A stretch of DNA of 64,000 nucleotides from Streptomyces genisteinicus (GCF_014489615.1 NZ_CP060825.1:5371001-5435000), one strand, 5' to 3'; counted from the first letter of the stretch, positions 52,522 to 61,768 are shown. The notes: a model not told the origin generated them from the sequence alone. Program-made: numbers and translations.

Positions 52522-54030
52522 GTGAGTATGACGGCCCCAGCCACGACCCAGGGACCCGGCCGGTCCGCGCCCGCGACCGTGTCGGCATCGGGCACGGGCT
52601 TCTGCCGCGTGACGGTGGTGGCACCCGACGGCCGTGTCGACGTCGCGCTGCCCGAGGACATCGCCGTCGCCGACCTGTACCCGGAGATCCTGCGCCTGTC
52701 CGGCCAGACCCCCGAGCAGGGCGCCCCCGTCGGCTACCACCTGGTGCGCCGCGACGGCACCGTGCTCGACGGCGGCCGTTCCCTGTCGGCGCAGCGCATC
52801 CTCGACGGCGAGCTGCTCTCCCTGCGCCCGTTCGCCGACTCGCTGCCGCCCGCCGTCTTCGACGACGTGTCCGACGCGGTCGCCTCCGCGGTCGCCAAGG
52901 ACCGCACCCTGTGGAGCGACGCGCTGATGCGCGGCGCCGGCCTCGTCGGCGGCTCGGTCCTGATGGTCCTGCTCGCCTTCGTGCTGTGGACGGCGGACCC
53001 CCGCCACGACATGCACGGCCTGCCCGGCATCCTCGCCGCCGTCACCGCCGTCCTGCTGCTCGCCCTCTCCGGCGTGCGGGTCCGCGTCTACGACGACCGC
53101 GGCTCCGCCGTCGCCCTCGGCATCGGTGCGATGGCGAACGCCGGGGTCGCGGGCGCCGGCCTGCTGCCGCTCGCCCAGGGCGAGGGCATAGGCAAGCTCC
53201 AGTTCCTGCTGGCCTGCGCCGCGGTCCTGCTCTGCTCCGTCGTCCTCACCATCCTGGCCCCGGCCGGGGACGGCCCCTTCGTCGCCTTCGTCTTCGCCTC
53301 CGCCATCGGCCTGCTGGTCACCTTCGTCGCCATCCTGACCGAGCTGCGGCCCTCCGAGACGGCCGCCGTCTGCGCCCCGCTCGCCGTCGGCCTCCTCGCG
53401 TTCCTCCCCGGCCTGTCCACCCGCTTCGCCCGGCTGCCGATCGGCTTCGAACCGCCCCGCACCGGCGTCGGCGGCTACGGCACGGACCCCGAGCAGCAGC
53501 AGGGCCCGGTGGACGCCGTCCGCATCGCCGCGCAGGCCCGCCGCGGGCACGAACTGCTCGTCGGACTGGTCGGCGGCTGCGCCCTGGTCGCCGTCGGCGC
53601 CGCGGCCGTACTCGGCTTCTCGGACAGCATCTGGGGACAGCTGCTCGCCCTCGCGACGGGCATCGCCATGCTGATGCGCGCCCACCTCTTCCGCTACACC
53701 GCGCAGGTCGGCTGCGCCCTCGCCGCGGGACTGGGCGCCCTGGTGCTGCTCGGCCTGGGCCTGTGCCTCAACCCGCCGGTGGAGATGATCCAGGCCGCCG
53801 TCAAGGGCGACGGCACGGCGCTGGACATCCGCACCGTCTGGCTCTCGGCCGCCATCGCCGGCGTCGCCGCGATCATCACCGCGATCGGCCTGGTCGTCCC
53901 GCGCAAGGGGGTCACCCCCTTCTGGGGCCGCTTCCTGGAGGTCGCGGAGACGTTCGTCCTGCTGACGCTGGTCCCGCTGACCCTCGCCGTCTTCGACGTG
54001 TACCACTCCATCCGCGCGCTGACCTCCTGA
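52522..54030 (+). CDS. eccD: Type VII secretion integral membrane protein EccD
   Basis: The 502-residue protein has an N-terminal ubiquitin-like domain (about residues 25-110, CRVTVVAPDGRVDVALPEDI and LLSLRPFADSLPP) followed by about eleven membrane helices. This is the pattern of EccD, the channel-forming core subunit. GTG 52522 has GAGGGG 8 nt upstream; ATG 52528 two codons on is possible. It is the last ESX gene on this side; rpsO follows after 166 nt. Confidence 0.93.
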   Translation: MSMTAPATTQGPGRSAPATVSASGTGFCRVTVVAPDGRVDVALPEDIAVADLYPEILRLSGQTPEQGAPVGYHLVRRDGTVLDGGRSLSAQRILDGELLSLRPFADSLPPAVFDDVSDAVASAVAKDRTLWSDALMRGAGLVGGSVLMVLLAFVLWTADPRHDMHGLPGILAAVTAVLLLALSGVRVRVYDDRGSAVALGIGAMANAGVAGAGLLPLAQGEGIGKLQFLLACAAVLLCSVVLTILAPAGDGPFVAFVFASAIGLLVTFVAILTELRPSETAAVCAPLAVGLLAFLPGLSTRFARLPIGFEPPRTGVGGYGTDPEQQQGPVDAVRIAAQARRGHELLVGLVGGCALVAVGAAAVLGFSDSIWGQLLALATGIAMLMRAHLFRYTAQVGCALAAGLGALVLLGLGLCLNPPVEMIQAAVKGDGTALDIRTVWLSAAIAGVAAIITAIGLVVPRKGVTPFWGRFLEVAETFVLLTLVPLTLAVFDVYHSIRALTS

Positions 54031-54196
54031 TCCGGGCTGGTACGCTGTACGACGGCCGTTTGTGTACGCGATCTCCGGAAGCCTCCGCGCCTCTGGGACC
54101 CGCGCCCATCGGACCTTCGCCTCCGAGTCATGGAAGCTCCCCTGAGACACAGACCAGGGGCACTCGCGGGCGCATCGAACACATGAGGAGTACCGA

Positions 54197-54487
54197 GTGT
54201 CTCTCGACGCCGCTACGAAGAAGCAGATCATCAGCGAGTTCGGCACCAAGGAGGGCGACACCGGCTCCCCCGAGGTCCAGGTCGCGATGCTCTCCCGCCG
54301 CATCTCGGACCTGACCGAGCACCTCAAGACGCACAAGCACGACCACCACTCCCGCCGTGGTCTGCTGATCCTCGTCGGCCAGCGTCGCCGCCTGCTGCAG
54401 TACCTGGCCAAGAAGGACATCCAGCGCTTCCGTACGCTGGTCGACCGCCTCGGCATCCGCCGCGGTGCGGCCGGCGGCGCCAAGTAG
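54197..54487 (+). CDS. rpsO: 30S ribosomal protein S15
   Basis: The 96-residue protein matches S15: TKKQIISEFGTKEGDTGSPE, QVAMLSRRISDLTEHLK, HKHDHHSRRGLLILVGQRRR and a C-terminal basic tail. It binds 16S rRNA early in assembly. GTG 54197 follows GAGGAG. The S15 leader can act in autoregulation in other bacteria; no clear structure was checked here. It is followed by a hairpin and pnp, the usual pairing. Confidence 0.97.
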   Translation: MSLDAATKKQIISEFGTKEGDTGSPEVQVAMLSRRISDLTEHLKTHKHDHHSRRGLLILVGQRRRLLQYLAKKDIQRFRTLVDRLGIRRGAAGGAK

Positions 54488-54498
54488 CTCGCACGCAG

Positions 54499-54527
54499 GG
54501 GAGCGGTTCCCGTCGGGGACCGCTCCC
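54499..54527 (+). terminator. Hairpin after rpsO
   Basis: A 13-bp stem (GGGAGCGGTTCCC, one G-U pair) with a 3-nt loop followed by TTT. It may terminate or attenuate rpsO transcripts before pnp. Confidence 0.75.
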
Positions 54528-54770
54528 TTTGCCGTACATGCGTCTGTGCGTGCGCGACATACGGCAGGGCAATTAGTCTGGTCACACAACGCACCATTCG
54601 GCGCGACGGAAGCCGCCTGATCGCCGCCGGTCCTCGGTAGTGGCCCCCGGACATCAACGTTCCGGGTGCTTCGATCGAAGACCGGCCCGCACACACGGCG
54701 CTTCCTCCCGCCACACCGCCCACTGCCACACGGGCAGCGGGCGAAAAGACGAACCCAGGAGAAATCGCTA

Positions 54771-56987
54771 GTGGAGAACGAGACCCACTACGCCGAGGCC
54801 GTCATCGACAACGGCACCTTCGGCACCCGCACCATCCGCTTCGAGACGGGCCGCCTGGCCAAGCAGGCCGCCGGCTCCGCCGTGGCGTACCTGGACGACG
54901 ACACGATGGTCCTCTCGGCCACCACCGCGTCCAAGAAGCCCAAGGACCAGCTCGACTTCTTCCCCCTCACGGTGGACGTCGAGGAGCGGATGTACGCGGC
55001 CGGCAAGATCCCCGGCTCCTTCTTCCGCCGGGAAGGCCGCCCCTCCGAGGACGCGATCCTCACCTGCCGCCTGATCGACCGCCCGCTGCGCCCCTCCTTC
55101 AGGAAGGGCCTGCGCAACGAGATCCAGATCGTCGAGACGATCATGGCGCTCAACCCCGACCACCTCTACGACGTGGTCGCCATCAACGCCGCCTCCTGCT
55201 CCACGCAGCTGGCCGGCCTGCCCTTCTCCGGCCCGATCGGCGGCACCCGTGTCGCGCTGATCAAGGGCCAGTGGGTCGCGTTCCCGACGCACACCGAGCT
55301 CGAGGACGCCGTCTTCGACATGGTCGTCGCCGGTCGTGTCCTGGAGGACGGCGACGTCGCGATCATGATGGTCGAGGCCGAGGCCACCGAGAAGACGATC
55401 GAGCTCGTCAAGGGCGGCGCCGAGGCGCCGACCGAGGAGGTCGTCGCCGCCGGTCTCGAGGCCGCGAAGCCGTTCATCAAGGCCCTCTGCAAGGCCCAGT
55501 CGGACCTCGCCGCCAAGGCCGCCAAGCCCACCGGCGAGTTCCCGGTCTTCCTCGACTACCAGGACGACGTCCTGGAGGCGCTCACCGCCGCGGTCAGGAG
55601 CGAGCTCGCGCAGGCGCTCACCATCGCCGGCAAGCAGGAGCGCGAGGCCGAGCTGGACCGCGTCAAGGAGCTCGCCGCCGAGAAGCTCCTCCCGGCCTTC
55701 GAGGGCCGCGAGAAGGAGATCTCCGGCGCCTACCGCGCGCTGACCAAGAAGCTGGTCCGCGAGCGGATCATCAAGGACAAGGTCCGCATCGACGGCCGCG
55801 GCATCACGGACATCCGTACGCTCGCCGCCGAGGTCGAGGCCATCCCGCGGGTGCACGGCTCCGCGCTGTTCGAGCGTGGCGAGACCCAGATCCTGGGCGT
55901 CACCACCCTCAACATGCTCCGCATGGAGCAGCAGCTGGACACCCTCTCCCCGGTGACCCGCAAGCGCTACATGCACAACTACAACTTCCCGCCGTACTCC
56001 GTCGGCGAGACCGGCCGCGTGGGCTCGCCCAAGCGCCGCGAGATCGGCCACGGCGCGCTCGCCGAGCGCGCCATCGTGCCGGTGCTGCCGACGCGCGAGG
56101 AGTTCCCCTACGCGATCCGCCAGGTCTCCGAGGCGCTGGGCTCCAACGGCTCGACGTCCATGGGCTCCGTCTGCGCCTCCACCATGTCGCTGCTGAACGC
56201 CGGTGTGCCCCTCAAGGCCCCCGTCGCCGGTATCGCCATGGGCCTGATCTCCGACGAGATCGACGGCCAGACGCACTACGTCGCCCTCACCGACATCCTC
56301 GGTGCGGAGGACGCCTTCGGTGACATGGACTTCAAGGTCGCCGGCACCAAGACCTTCGTCACCGCGCTCCAGCTCGACACCAAGCTCGACGGCATCCCCG
56401 CCTCGGTCCTGGCCGCCGCGCTGAAGCAGGCCCGTGACGCGCGTCTGCACATCCTCGACGTGATGAACGAGGCGATCGACGTTCCGGACGAGATGTCCCC
56501 GAACGCGCCGCGCATCATCACCGTCAAGATCCCGGTGGACAAGATCGGCGAGGTCATCGGCCCCAAGGGCAAGATGATCAACCAGATCCAGGAGGACACC
56601 GGCGCCGACATCACGATCGAGGACGACGGCACCATCTACATCGGTGCCGCCGACGGCCCGGCCGCCGAGGCCGCCCGCGCCACGATCAACGGCATCGCCA
56701 ACCCGACCATGCCGGAGGTCGGCGAGCGCTACCTGGGCACCGTCGTGAAGACGACGACCTTCGGCGCGTTCGTGTCGCTGCTCCCGGGCAAGGACGGTCT
56801 GCTGCACATCTCGCAGATCCGCAAGCTCGCCGGCGGCAAGCGCGTGGAGAACGTCGAGGACGTGCTGGCCGTGGGCTCCAAGGTCCAGGTCGAGATCGCC
56901 GAGATCGACTCCCGCGGCAAGCTCTCCCTGATCCCCGTGGTCGAGGGCGAAGAGGGCGACGAGAAGAAGGACGACGCCGCCAAGTGA
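54771..56987 (+). CDS. pnp: Polyribonucleotide nucleotidyltransferase (PNPase)
   Basis: The 738-residue phosphorolytic 3'-5' exonuclease and polymerase has two RNase PH domains (FFRREGRPSE and GQTHYVALTD lie in them). A KH domain (IPVDKIGEVIGPKGKMINQI, GPKG loop) and an S1 domain (RYLGTVVKTTTFGAFVSLLP) follow. GTG 54771 follows CAGGAG. In Streptomyces the enzyme was first described as guanosine pentaphosphate synthetase. The 283-nt gap after rpsO contains the rpsO hairpin and could hold a separate promoter. It overlaps the next gene by GTGA. Confidence 0.97.
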   Translation: MENETHYAEAVIDNGTFGTRTIRFETGRLAKQAAGSAVAYLDDDTMVLSATTASKKPKDQLDFFPLTVDVEERMYAAGKIPGSFFRREGRPSEDAILTCRLIDRPLRPSFRKGLRNEIQIVETIMALNPDHLYDVVAINAASCSTQLAGLPFSGPIGGTRVALIKGQWVAFPTHTELEDAVFDMVVAGRVLEDGDVAIMMVEAEATEKTIELVKGGAEAPTEEVVAAGLEAAKPFIKALCKAQSDLAAKAAKPTGEFPVFLDYQDDVLEALTAAVRSELAQALTIAGKQEREAELDRVKELAAEKLLPAFEGREKEISGAYRALTKKLVRERIIKDKVRIDGRGITDIRTLAAEVEAIPRVHGSALFERGETQILGVTTLNMLRMEQQLDTLSPVTRKRYMHNYNFPPYSVGETGRVGSPKRREIGHGALAERAIVPVLPTREEFPYAIRQVSEALGSNGSTSMGSVCASTMSLLNAGVPLKAPVAGIAMGLISDEIDGQTHYVALTDILGAEDAFGDMDFKVAGTKTFVTALQLDTKLDGIPASVLAAALKQARDARLHILDVMNEAIDVPDEMSPNAPRIITVKIPVDKIGEVIGPKGKMINQIQEDTGADITIEDDGTIYIGAADGPAAEAARATINGIANPTMPEVGERYLGTVVKTTTFGAFVSLLPGKDGLLHISQIRKLAGGKRVENVEDVLAVGSKVQVEIAEIDSRGKLSLIPVVEGEEGDEKKDDAAK

Positions 56988-58363
56988 CGTCCCGTAGTCC
57001 GCAGGCGACGGCCCGCACCTCCTCGGAGGCGCGGGCCGTCGCCCGTACCCAAACACTCCTCAAGGGCAGGGACGGCATCGGCACCGTCCGCCGCACGGTC
57101 CTGCCCGGCGGCCTCCGCGTCGTCACCGAGACCCTGCCGTCGGTGCGCTCCGCGACCTTCGGCATCTGGGCGCACGTCGGCTCCCGCGACGAGACGCCCT
57201 CCCTCGGCGGCGCCACCCACTACCTTGAACACCTGCTGTTCAAGGGCACCCGCCGCCGCTCCGCGCTCGACATCTCCTCCGCGATCGACGCCGTCGGCGG
57301 CGAGATGAACGCGTTCACGGCCAAGGAGTACACGTGCTACTACGCACGCGTGCTCGACACGGACCTGCCGCTCGCCATCGACGTGGTGTGCGACATGCTC
57401 ACCGGATCGCTGATCCTCCAGGAGGACGTGGACGCCGAGCGCGGCGTCATCCTCGAGGAGATCGCCATGACCGAGGACGATCCCGGCGACTGCGTGCACG
57501 ACCTCTTCGCGCACACCATGTACGGCGACTCCCCGCTGGGCCGCCCGGTCCTCGGCACCGTCGACACCGTGAACGCGCTCACCGCCGACCGCGTCCGGCG
57601 CTTCTACCGCAAGCACTACGACCCCACCCACCTGGTGGTCGCCGCGGCCGGGAACGTCGACCACGCCACCGTCGTGCGCCAGGTGCGCAGGGCCTTCGAG
57701 CGGGCCGGCGCGCTGGACCGCACGGACGCCGTGCCGGTCGCGCCCCGCGACGGCCGCCGCGCCGTGCGCACCGCGGGCCGGGTGGAGCACCTGGACCGCA
57801 GGACCGAGCAGGCGCACGTGGTCCTCGGCATGCCCGGCCTCGCCCGCACCGACGAGCGCCGCTGGGCGCTGGGCGTGCTGAACACGGCGCTGGGCGGCGG
57901 CATGTCCTCCCGGCTCTTCCAGGAGGTCCGCGAGAAGCGGGGGCTCGCCTACAGCGTGTACTCGTACACCTCGGGCTTCGCGGACACCGGCCTCTTCGGC
58001 GTCTACGCCGGCTGCCGCCCCAGCCAGGTCCACGACGTGCTGAAGATCTGCCGCGGCGAGCTCGACCGGGTGGCCTCCGACGGCCTCTCGGACGAGGAGA
58101 TCGGCCGGGCGATCGGCCAGCTCTCCGGCTCCACCGTCCTCGGCCTCGAGGACACCGGAGCGCTCATGAACCGCATCGGCAAGAGCGAACTGTGCTGGGG
58201 CACCCAGATGTCGGTCGACGAGATGCTGGCCCGGATAGCCGCCGTCACGCCCGACGACGTGCGCGCGGTGGCCGGCGACGTCCTGGGGCAGCGGCCGTCG
58301 CTGGCGGTCATCGGCCCCCTGAAGAACAAGCAGGCGGACCGCCTGCACGAAGCGGTCTCCTAA
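56984..58363 (+). CDS. M16-family zinc metallopeptidase
   Basis: The 459-residue protein is a pitrilysin/processing-peptidase-like enzyme. The inverted zinc motif HYLEH is at residues 79-83, and a later Glu, in ILEEIAMTEDDPGDC, completes the site. GYRPSQ-like and GGGMSSRLFQEVREKRGLAY segments are typical of the M16 fold. The GTG at 56984 overlaps the pnp stop codon (GTGA). A 13-bp hairpin lies within codons 7-20, so the first 20 residues may be dispensable. Following pnp is a common arrangement; the substrate is unknown. Confidence 0.92.
   Translation: MTSRSPQATARTSSEARAVARTQTLLKGRDGIGTVRRTVLPGGLRVVTETLPSVRSATFGIWAHVGSRDETPSLGGATHYLEHLLFKGTRRRSALDISSAIDAVGGEMNAFTAKEYTCYYARVLDTDLPLAIDVVCDMLTGSLILQEDVDAERGVILEEIAMTEDDPGDCVHDLFAHTMYGDSPLGRPVLGTVDTVNALTADRVRRFYRKHYDPTHLVVAAAGNVDHATVVRQVRRAFERAGALDRTDAVPVAPRDGRRAVRTAGRVEHLDRRTEQAHVVLGMPGLARTDERRWALGVLNTALGGGMSSRLFQEVREKRGLAYSVYSYTSGFADTGLFGVYAGCRPSQVHDVLKICRGELDRVASDGLSDEEIGRAIGQLSGSTVLGLEDTGALMNRIGKSELCWGTQMSVDEMLARIAAVTPDDVRAVAGDVLGQRPSLAVIGPLKNKQADRLHEAVS
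57004..57043 (+). terminator. Hairpin just after pnp, inside the start of the M16 peptidase gene
   Basis: A perfect 13-bp stem (GGCGACGGCCCGC) with a 14-nt inner part that itself contains CCTCC/GGAGG. It lies 17-56 nt beyond the pnp stop codon, the normal terminator position, yet within coding sequence of the following gene as read. Confidence 0.6.
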
Positions 58364-58382
58364 CCGGTAAGGAAGCACATCG

Positions 58383-59135
58383 ATGAGCAAGCTGCGCGTG
58401 GCCGTCCTCGGTGCCAAGGGCCGTATCGGCTCGGAAGCCGTCCGGGCCGTCGAGGCCGCCGACGACATGGAACTGGTCGGGGCCCTCGGCCGCGGCGACA
58501 AGCTGGAGTCCCTGGTGGACTCCGGTGCGCAGGTCGTGGTCGAGCTGACCACGCCGGCGTCCGTGATGGGCAACCTCGACTTCTGCGTGCGCCACGGCAT
58601 CCACGCCGTCGTCGGCACCACCGGCTGGACGGACGAGCGGCTGGCGCAGCTGAACACCTCGCTGGCCGCCTCCCCGGAGACCGGTGTGCTCATCGCGCCC
58701 AACTTCTCCATCGGCGCCGTGCTCACCATGACGTTCGCGCAGCAGGCGGCGCGGTACTTCGAGTCGGTGGAGGTCGTCGAACTCCACCACCCCGGCAAGG
58801 CGGACGCCCCCTCGGGCACCGCCACCCGCACCGCCCAGCTCATCGCGGCCGCCCGCGCGGAGGCCGGCCTGGGCACGCAGCCCGACGCCACCCTGACCGC
58901 CCTCGACGGCGCCCGCGGCGCGGACGTCGACGGCGTCCCCGTGCACGCGGTGCGCCTGCGCGGCCTCCTGGCCCACCAGGAGGTCCTGCTCGGCGGCGAG
59001 GGCGAGACCCTGACCATCCGGCACGACTCGCTGCACCACAGCAGCTTCATGCCGGGCATCCTGCTCGGCGTCCGCCGTGTCACCTCCGCCCCGGGCCTCA
59101 CCTTCGGCCTGGAGCACTTCCTCGACCTGGGCTGA
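58383..59135 (+). CDS. dapB: 4-hydroxy-tetrahydrodipicolinate reductase
   Basis: The 250-residue enzyme reduces HTPA in the diaminopimelate/lysine pathway. The N-terminal Rossmann motif is AVLGAKGRIGSEAV, and GTTGWTDE is in the NAD(P) part. The substrate motif is ELHHPGKADAPSGTA with catalytic His and Lys. The start ATG 58383 has GGTAAGGAA upstream. It lies 19 nt after the M16 gene. dapA, which makes its substrate, is 2.6 kb downstream in this window. Confidence 0.96.
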   Translation: MSKLRVAVLGAKGRIGSEAVRAVEAADDMELVGALGRGDKLESLVDSGAQVVVELTTPASVMGNLDFCVRHGIHAVVGTTGWTDERLAQLNTSLAASPETGVLIAPNFSIGAVLTMTFAQQAARYFESVEVVELHHPGKADAPSGTATRTAQLIAAARAEAGLGTQPDATLTALDGARGADVDGVPVHAVRLRGLLAHQEVLLGGEGETLTIRHDSLHHSSFMPGILLGVRRVTSAPGLTFGLEHFLDLG

Positions 59136-59138
59136 CCG

Positions 59139-59600
59139 GTGTCTCGGATGCGCGCAAAGATCACCTACTTCGTCACGGCTGCCGTCCTGGTCGTCTACTT
59201 CGTCCTGGCCGGCAGCCGCGGCGTGATGCTCATCCGGCAGGGCACCGCACTCACCGTCGTCTTCGGTGCGGCGGTGCTGATCCTGCCGGTGATCGGCGTC
59301 TGGTTCCTCTGGAAGAACACCCGGTTCGTCACCCGCGCCAACAGGCTCGCCGCGGAGCTGGACGCGGAGGGCGGTCTGCCCGTCGACGAACTCGTCCGCA
59401 CCCCGGGCGGCCGGATCGACAAGGACTCCGCCGACGCGGTCTTCGACCGCCGCCGGGCCGAGACCGAGGACTCCCCGGACGACTGGCGCTGCTGGTTCCG
59501 GCTGGCCGTGGCCTACCACGACGCCCGGGACACGCCGCGGGCCCGCAGGGCGATGCAGCGGGCGATCGCTCTGCACGACGGCAAGCCGGTCTCCGGCTGA
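59139..59600 (+). CDS. Small membrane protein with C-terminal helical repeat
   Basis: The 153-residue protein has two membrane helices (YFVTAAVLVVYFVLAG and LTVVFGAAVLILPVIGVWFL). A cytosolic domain follows, ending in WRCWFRLAVAYHDARDTPRARRAMQRAI, which looks like one tetratricopeptide-type helical pair. GTG 59139 is 3 nt after the dapB stop codon; ATG 59148 is possible. Cotranscription with dapB is likely. No function known. Confidence 0.8.
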   Translation: MSRMRAKITYFVTAAVLVVYFVLAGSRGVMLIRQGTALTVVFGAAVLILPVIGVWFLWKNTRFVTRANRLAAELDAEGGLPVDELVRTPGGRIDKDSADAVFDRRRAETEDSPDDWRCWFRLAVAYHDARDTPRARRAMQRAIALHDGKPVSG

Positions 59601-59678
59601 GGATCTCCGTCCGGATCACGGCACCCGACCCGGCCGGGATCCGGACGACGGACCCCGCGCGGCCGGGCCCGTGACGGA

Positions 59679-59722
59679 AACGGACCGGTCCGGACGGCTC
59701 TCGCCGCCCGGACCGGTCCGTT
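59679..59722. terminator. Bidirectional hairpin between two converging membrane-protein genes
   Basis: A perfect 15-bp inverted repeat (AACGGACCGGTCCGG) with a 14-nt loop. The arm itself contains the palindrome GGACCGGTCC. Confidence 0.8.
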
Positions 59723-59741
59723 CGTGTGCGCCCGGCGGTGC

Positions 59742-60290
59742 TCAGCCGGCCCGGTACTCGGCGCCCCACGCCTCGACGGTGTCGGCCGCCCGGTCGAACG
59801 CCTCCAGGCGCGACAGGAAGTCCGCGTCGTGGTCGGTCATCAGCGGGATCTGCTCACCCCGCTGGGTGACCAGCAGCAGGGCCTGACCCTGGACCGTGCG
59901 CGGCAGGCCGAGCCAGCGCACCGGCTGCTGCACCGTCCGCAGCGCGGTCGACCGGTTCCACGCGAGAGTCGTCGTCGAGAAGAAGGCGACCCGCCGCACA
60001 CCGTGCCGGCTCACCCAGGTGCCCATCCGCAGCAGTCGCAGCGACACCAGGACGATGAGCGCGCCGAGAGCCATGCAGAAGGCCGCGCCGGACAGGGCAC
60101 CGGCGAACGCGATGATCATCGAGGCCATCAGCACGAACGACGCGAGCAGCAGCACCAGCGCCGCCGCTCCGACCCGCCACGGGCCCGGGCGGTACGGGCG
60201 CCGCCAGCGGTCGTGGTCGTCGAAGGGCAGCGCGATGTCGTCCGCTTGCGTGTCGAAAGCACGGTCGGCCGTCAGGAAGGGCAGGGGCAC
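59742..60290 (-). CDS. Membrane protein with possible PH-like C-terminal domain
   Basis: The 182-residue protein has two membrane helices (VGAAALVLLLASFVLMASMI and AGALSGAAFCMALGALIVLV). Then comes a beta-rich domain (GTWVSRHGVRRVAFFSTTTL, AWNRSTALRTV) reminiscent of bacterial PH/YcxB-like domains; that assignment is tentative. GTG 60290 has GAGGA with 7-nt spacing. It is downstream of the 79-residue gene on the same strand, 99 nt apart. Confidence 0.75.
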   Translation of the reverse strand: MPLPFLTADRAFDTQADDIALPFDDHDRWRRPYRPGPWRVGAAALVLLLASFVLMASMIIAFAGALSGAAFCMALGALIVLVSLRLLRMGTWVSRHGVRRVAFFSTTTLAWNRSTALRTVQQPVRWLGLPRTVQGQALLLVTQRGEQIPLMTDHDADFLSRLEAFDRAADTVEAWGAEYRAG

Positions 60291-60389
60291 GAGCGATCCT
60301 CACTCACCAGCACGCTTGATTCGGCTGTGCCCGGTGAGGCTACCGAGGTGCTCGGTACGGGACCACCCCTGGGGGGCCATGGGGGTGGC

Positions 60390-60629
60390 TCAGCGGTTGC
60401 GGGACGCCTCCGACGACTGCGAGTGACCCGGCGAGGAGGTGCCCGACTCCAGCGCGGGCGTCCCCAGCAGCAGGGAGCCGACGAGCCCGGCCACCACGGT
60501 GAGGCCGATCATCGTGCGCGTCAGCACCTGCGAGGCGCTGGGCCGCTCCCGGGGCGGCGGAGCGACATTGCTGCGGAAGGCGTCGGCCTCGGCGACGAAC
60601 GTGAACGGGACGGCCTCGCGCCGGAACAT
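60390..60629 (-). CDS. Small single-pass membrane protein
   Basis: The 79-residue protein starts MFRREAVPFTFVAEADAFRS, has one membrane helix (TMIGLTVVAGLVGSLLLG) and a Ser/Thr-rich tail. ATG 60629 has AAGGAGAG with 6-nt spacing, so I believe it is real. It is divergent from thyX with 211 nt between. No family recognised. Confidence 0.75.
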   Translation of the reverse strand: MFRREAVPFTFVAEADAFRSNVAPPPRERPSASQVLTRTMIGLTVVAGLVGSLLLGTPALESGTSSPGHSQSSEASRNR

Positions 60630-60655
60630 CAGGGACTCTCCTTGCGGGATTCGGG

Positions 60656-60699
60656 GCGGAACGCTGGCATCCGTACACAGCGGATCGCTTGTATCCGTA
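60656..60699. repeat. Two 20-bp direct repeats in the thyX divergent promoter region
   Basis: GCGGAACGCTGGCATCCGTA (60656-60675) and GCGGATCGCTTGTATCCGTA (60680-60699) match at 17 of 20 positions with a 24-bp period. They lie between thyX and the divergent small-membrane-protein gene, a natural place for an operator. Confidence 0.6.
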
Positions 60700-60840
60700 C
60701 AGACGTGCATACGCGTCGTTTGGTGCCCGAATTCCCCGGATCGGCCGAACGACACCTGCCGGCGCCTGCCGGGCCCTTCGCCGTCCGCCGCGCGCCGTAG
60801 AGTGGGCGCCGCCCGAGCGACGCACATGGAAGGACCGCCG

Positions 60841-61581
60841 GTGAGCGAGACCCCCGCAGAGAACGTCAAGCCCAGCTACCGCAGCGATGTCACGGTCGAA
60901 CTGGTGAAGCACACCGCCGGCGACTCCGACGTGCTGTGGGCCGCCCGGGTCTCCACCGCGGGTGAGCAGTCGCTCGACGAGCTCTCGAAGGACCCCGAGC
61001 GTTCCAAGGGGCTCATCAACTACCTGATGCGGGACCGCCACGGCAGCCCCTTCGAGCACAACTCGATGACCTTCTTCATCAGCGCCCCGATCTTCGTCTT
61101 CCGTGAGTTCATGCGCCACCGCGTCGGGTGGTCGTACAACGAGGAATCGGGCCGCTACAGGGAGCTGGAGCCGGTGTTCTACGTCCCCGCCGCCGAGCGC
61201 AAGCTCGTCCAGGAGGGCCGTCCCGGCAAGTACGTCTTCGTCGAGGGCACCCGGGCGCAGCAGGAGCTGACCGGCCGCGTCATGGAGGACTCGTACGTCC
61301 ACGCCTACGAGGCGTACCAGGAGATGCTCGCCGCCGGGGTCGCCCGCGAGGTGGCCCGTTCGGTGCTCCCGGTCGGCCTGTTCTCGTCGATGTACGCCAC
61401 GTGCAACGCGCGCTCGCTGATGCACTTCCTCGGACTGCGCACGCAGCACGAGGACGCCAAGGTGCCGTCCTTCCCCCAGCGGGAGATCGAGATGGTCGGC
61501 GAGAAGATGGAGCAGGAGTGGGCCAGGCTCATGCCGCTGACCTACGCGGCGTTCAACGCCAACGGCAGGGTCGCTCCGTAG
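60841..61581 (+). CDS. thyX: Flavin-dependent thymidylate synthase
   Basis: The 246-residue FAD enzyme makes dTMP from dUMP with methylene-tetrahydrofolate and NADPH. The ThyX motif reads RHRVGWSYNEESGRY at residues 92-106, which has eight residues between RHR and Ser instead of the seven of the textbook RHRx7S. Other conserved parts are HGSPFEHNSMTFFI, SVLPVGLFSSMYAT and ARSLMHFLGLRTQ. GTG 60841 has GGAAGGA upstream. No thyA is visible in this window. A hairpin follows. Confidence 0.96.
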   Translation: MSETPAENVKPSYRSDVTVELVKHTAGDSDVLWAARVSTAGEQSLDELSKDPERSKGLINYLMRDRHGSPFEHNSMTFFISAPIFVFREFMRHRVGWSYNEESGRYRELEPVFYVPAAERKLVQEGRPGKYVFVEGTRAQQELTGRVMEDSYVHAYEAYQEMLAAGVAREVARSVLPVGLFSSMYATCNARSLMHFLGLRTQHEDAKVPSFPQREIEMVGEKMEQEWARLMPLTYAAFNANGRVAP

Positions 61582-61656
61582 GCACTGATGTGCGCCCCGG
61601 TGGCGAGGTGTCCGTATTGCGGCGTTTCGAGAAGTTCATCTAGGCTGATCAAACGG

Positions 61657-61696
61657 ACCCGGCACTGCTTGAACCCCCGAGCAGGCAGTGCCGGGT
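61657..61696 (+). terminator. Hairpin after thyX
   Basis: 12-bp perfect stem (ACCCGGCACTGC) with a 16-nt loop, 75 nt after the stop codon and 73 nt before dapA. Confidence 0.6.
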
Positions 61697-61768
61697 TCCA
61701 CCTGTCACGTCGTACGTCACGTCCCCCGAGGGGACACCCTGCACTGAGCAGCGAGTAGCGTGTTACCC

